This document shows, in pieces, positions 5,242-6,084 of a DNA stretch of 6,084 nt; positions within the stretch are counted from its first letter, which is position 1, and the number at the start of each line of letters is the position of its first letter. The notes beneath the pieces were generated by a model. It made no database searches, was not told where the DNA came from, and worked only from the letters and a program-made list of their open reading frames with translations. The position numbers and the translations under genes are program-made. The DNA is from Methanomicrobiales archaeon. GTDB taxonomy: Archaea; Halobacteriota; Methanomicrobia; Methanomicrobiales; Methanoculleaceae. The stretch spans positions 1-6,084 of the forward strand of contig JAGVUK010000026.1 in NCBI GenBank assembly GCA_019136335.1. Reading direction: 5' to 3'.

Positions 5242-6084
5242 AAGGGGCGAGAAGAGCCGGGAGACCGACTCCTTGAACCGGACCCGGCGGGACCGCGCGC
5301 GGTAGCGTTCCGGCGTGATCTCGGTCGAGACGGCGAGATCCTCCTCGAACGCCCGCGCGAGACCGGCCCCGACCGCCGCGTCGTAGAAGAAGGCGTTCGC
5401 CTCGAAGTTCAGCCGGAAACTCCGGACGTCCCAGTTTGCGCTCCCGACCGAACCCGCCTTCCCGTCGACGACGATCGTCTTCGCGTGGAGAAACCCGGCA
5501 TCGTAGGTGTAGGCCCGCACCCCGGCGTCGAGGAGGTCGCCGACGAACGAGAGCGTCGCCCAGTAGACGAACGGGTGGTCGGGCTTGCAGGGGATCATGA
5601 TCCGGACGTCGACGCCGGAGAGCGCCGCGAGCCGCAGGGCGTCGGTGACGCTCTCGTCCGGTATGAAGTAGGGCGTCTGGATGTAGACCGATTCCCGGGC
5701 CGAGTTGATCAGTTTGATGTAACCCTCCTTGATGGCGTTCCACCGGGTATCCGGGCCGCCGGAGACGATCTGGACCGGGGTTGTGCCGGAGGACCCCGGG
5801 TCGGGGAAGTAGCGGGGGAGAAGCCCCGGGTACTCGTCGGTCACATAGTGCCAGTCGAGGAAGAACCGGAGCTGGAGGAGCTGGACGGCCTTCCCGGTGA
5901 CCCGGAAGGCTGTGTCGCGCCACGGGCCCAGGGGGCCTTTCCCCAGGTAGTCGTCCCCGATGTTGAACCCGCCGATGAACCCCACCGTCCCGTCGATGAC
6001 CGCGATCTTTCGGTGGTTGCGGTAGTTGACCCGGTAAACCGACGGGAAGAAGACCCCGATCTTCCCGCCGGCGTCGGTCAGTTC
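5236..6084 (-). CDS. cls: Cardiolipin-synthase-type phospholipase D family protein, N-terminus outside window
   Basis: The visible 282 residues hold both catalytic HKD motifs. NHRKIAVIDG (visible residues about 23-32) is followed by GFIGGFNIGDDYLG, and LHAKTIVVDG (His200, Lys202, Asp207) by GSVGSANWDVRS. The segment between has the cardiolipin-synthase landmarks WRDTAFRVTG, IQTPYFIPDE and RIMIPCKPDHPFV. This identifies a bacterial-type Cls rather than a nuclease or Nuc-type PLD. Such enzymes join two phospholipids by transesterification at the membrane. In methanogens a related enzyme (studied from Methanospirillum hungatei) makes archaeal cardiolipins from ether lipids, so the same is inferred here. 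The frame is open to the right edge, so the start and the N-terminal membrane segments lie outside. A GTG at 5983-5985 is internal, after the first HKD motif, and is not a start. The gene ends against the PHP gene. Confidence 0.88.
   Translation of the reverse strand, partial: ELTDAGGKIGVFFPSVYRVNYRNHRKIAVIDGTVGFIGGFNIGDDYLGKGPLGPWRDTAFRVTGKAVQLLQLRFFLDWHYVTDEYPGLLPRYFPDPGSSGTTPVQIVSGGPDTRWNAIKEGYIKLINSARESVYIQTPYFIPDESVTDALRLAALSGVDVRIMIPCKPDHPFVYWATLSFVGDLLDAGVRAYTYDAGFLHAKTIVVDGKAGSVGSANWDVRSFRLNFEANAFFYDAAVGAGLARAFEEDLAVSTEITPERYRARSRRVRFKESVSRLFSPLG

Noticed and set aside
1..6084. CRISPR array, insertion sequence or rRNA
   Set aside because: No regularly spaced direct repeats, transposase motifs, terminal repeats with target duplications or rRNA sequence were seen.

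Overview
The window looks like chromosomal DNA of a GC-rich methanogenic archaeon, most likely Methanomicrobiales and probably close to Methanoculleus. This is inferred from archaeal promoter layouts (TATA-type boxes about 25-30 nt before probable start sites), strong GC bias at third codon positions from about 1500 onward, and a gene set of small membrane proteins, a PHP-domain protein and a cardiolipin-synthase-type PLD enzyme. No rRNA or methanogenesis gene is present, so the assignment stays an inference.

Layout. Positions 1-970 are visibly AT-richer and carry a minus-strand locus: a small winged-helix DNA-binding protein (606-908) with a good promoter and Shine-Dalgarno site, followed in the same reading frame, across a single TAA, by an HD-domain phosphohydrolase that runs off the left edge. 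No start codon lies near the junction. The two parts may be one gene broken by a nonsense codon, or two very tightly coupled genes. From about 970 to 1800 there is no confident intact gene. Here composition switches to high GC, and there are two related tRNA-like elements (about 1107-1169 and 1246-1309) with D-arm and anticodon-arm sequence but no T-arm, two further hairpins, and what appears to be a frameshifted coding remnant (about 1442-1749).

From 1798 onward the region is ordinary GC-rich coding DNA: an AI-2E/PerM-family membrane protein (1798-2826), a DUF1269 membrane protein with its own TATA box and Shine-Dalgarno (2909-3430), a six-helix DUF2238/YjdF-like membrane protein (3624-4235) and a PHP-superfamily metal-dependent phosphoesterase (4363-5229), all on the plus strand. 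A minus-strand PLD/cardiolipin-synthase gene (5236-6084, start outside the window) converges on the PHP gene. Their two stop codons sit inside one perfect 18-bp palindrome.

The plus-strand genes are spaced 80-195 nt apart and seem to be separately transcribed rather than one operon. The shared theme is the cell envelope (three integral membrane proteins plus a phospholipid-synthesis enzyme), but no specific pathway can be shown. The parts that deserve a second look are the winged-helix/HD locus with its in-frame TAA, the paired T-armless tRNA-like elements at a composition boundary, and the mirrored stop-codon palindrome.
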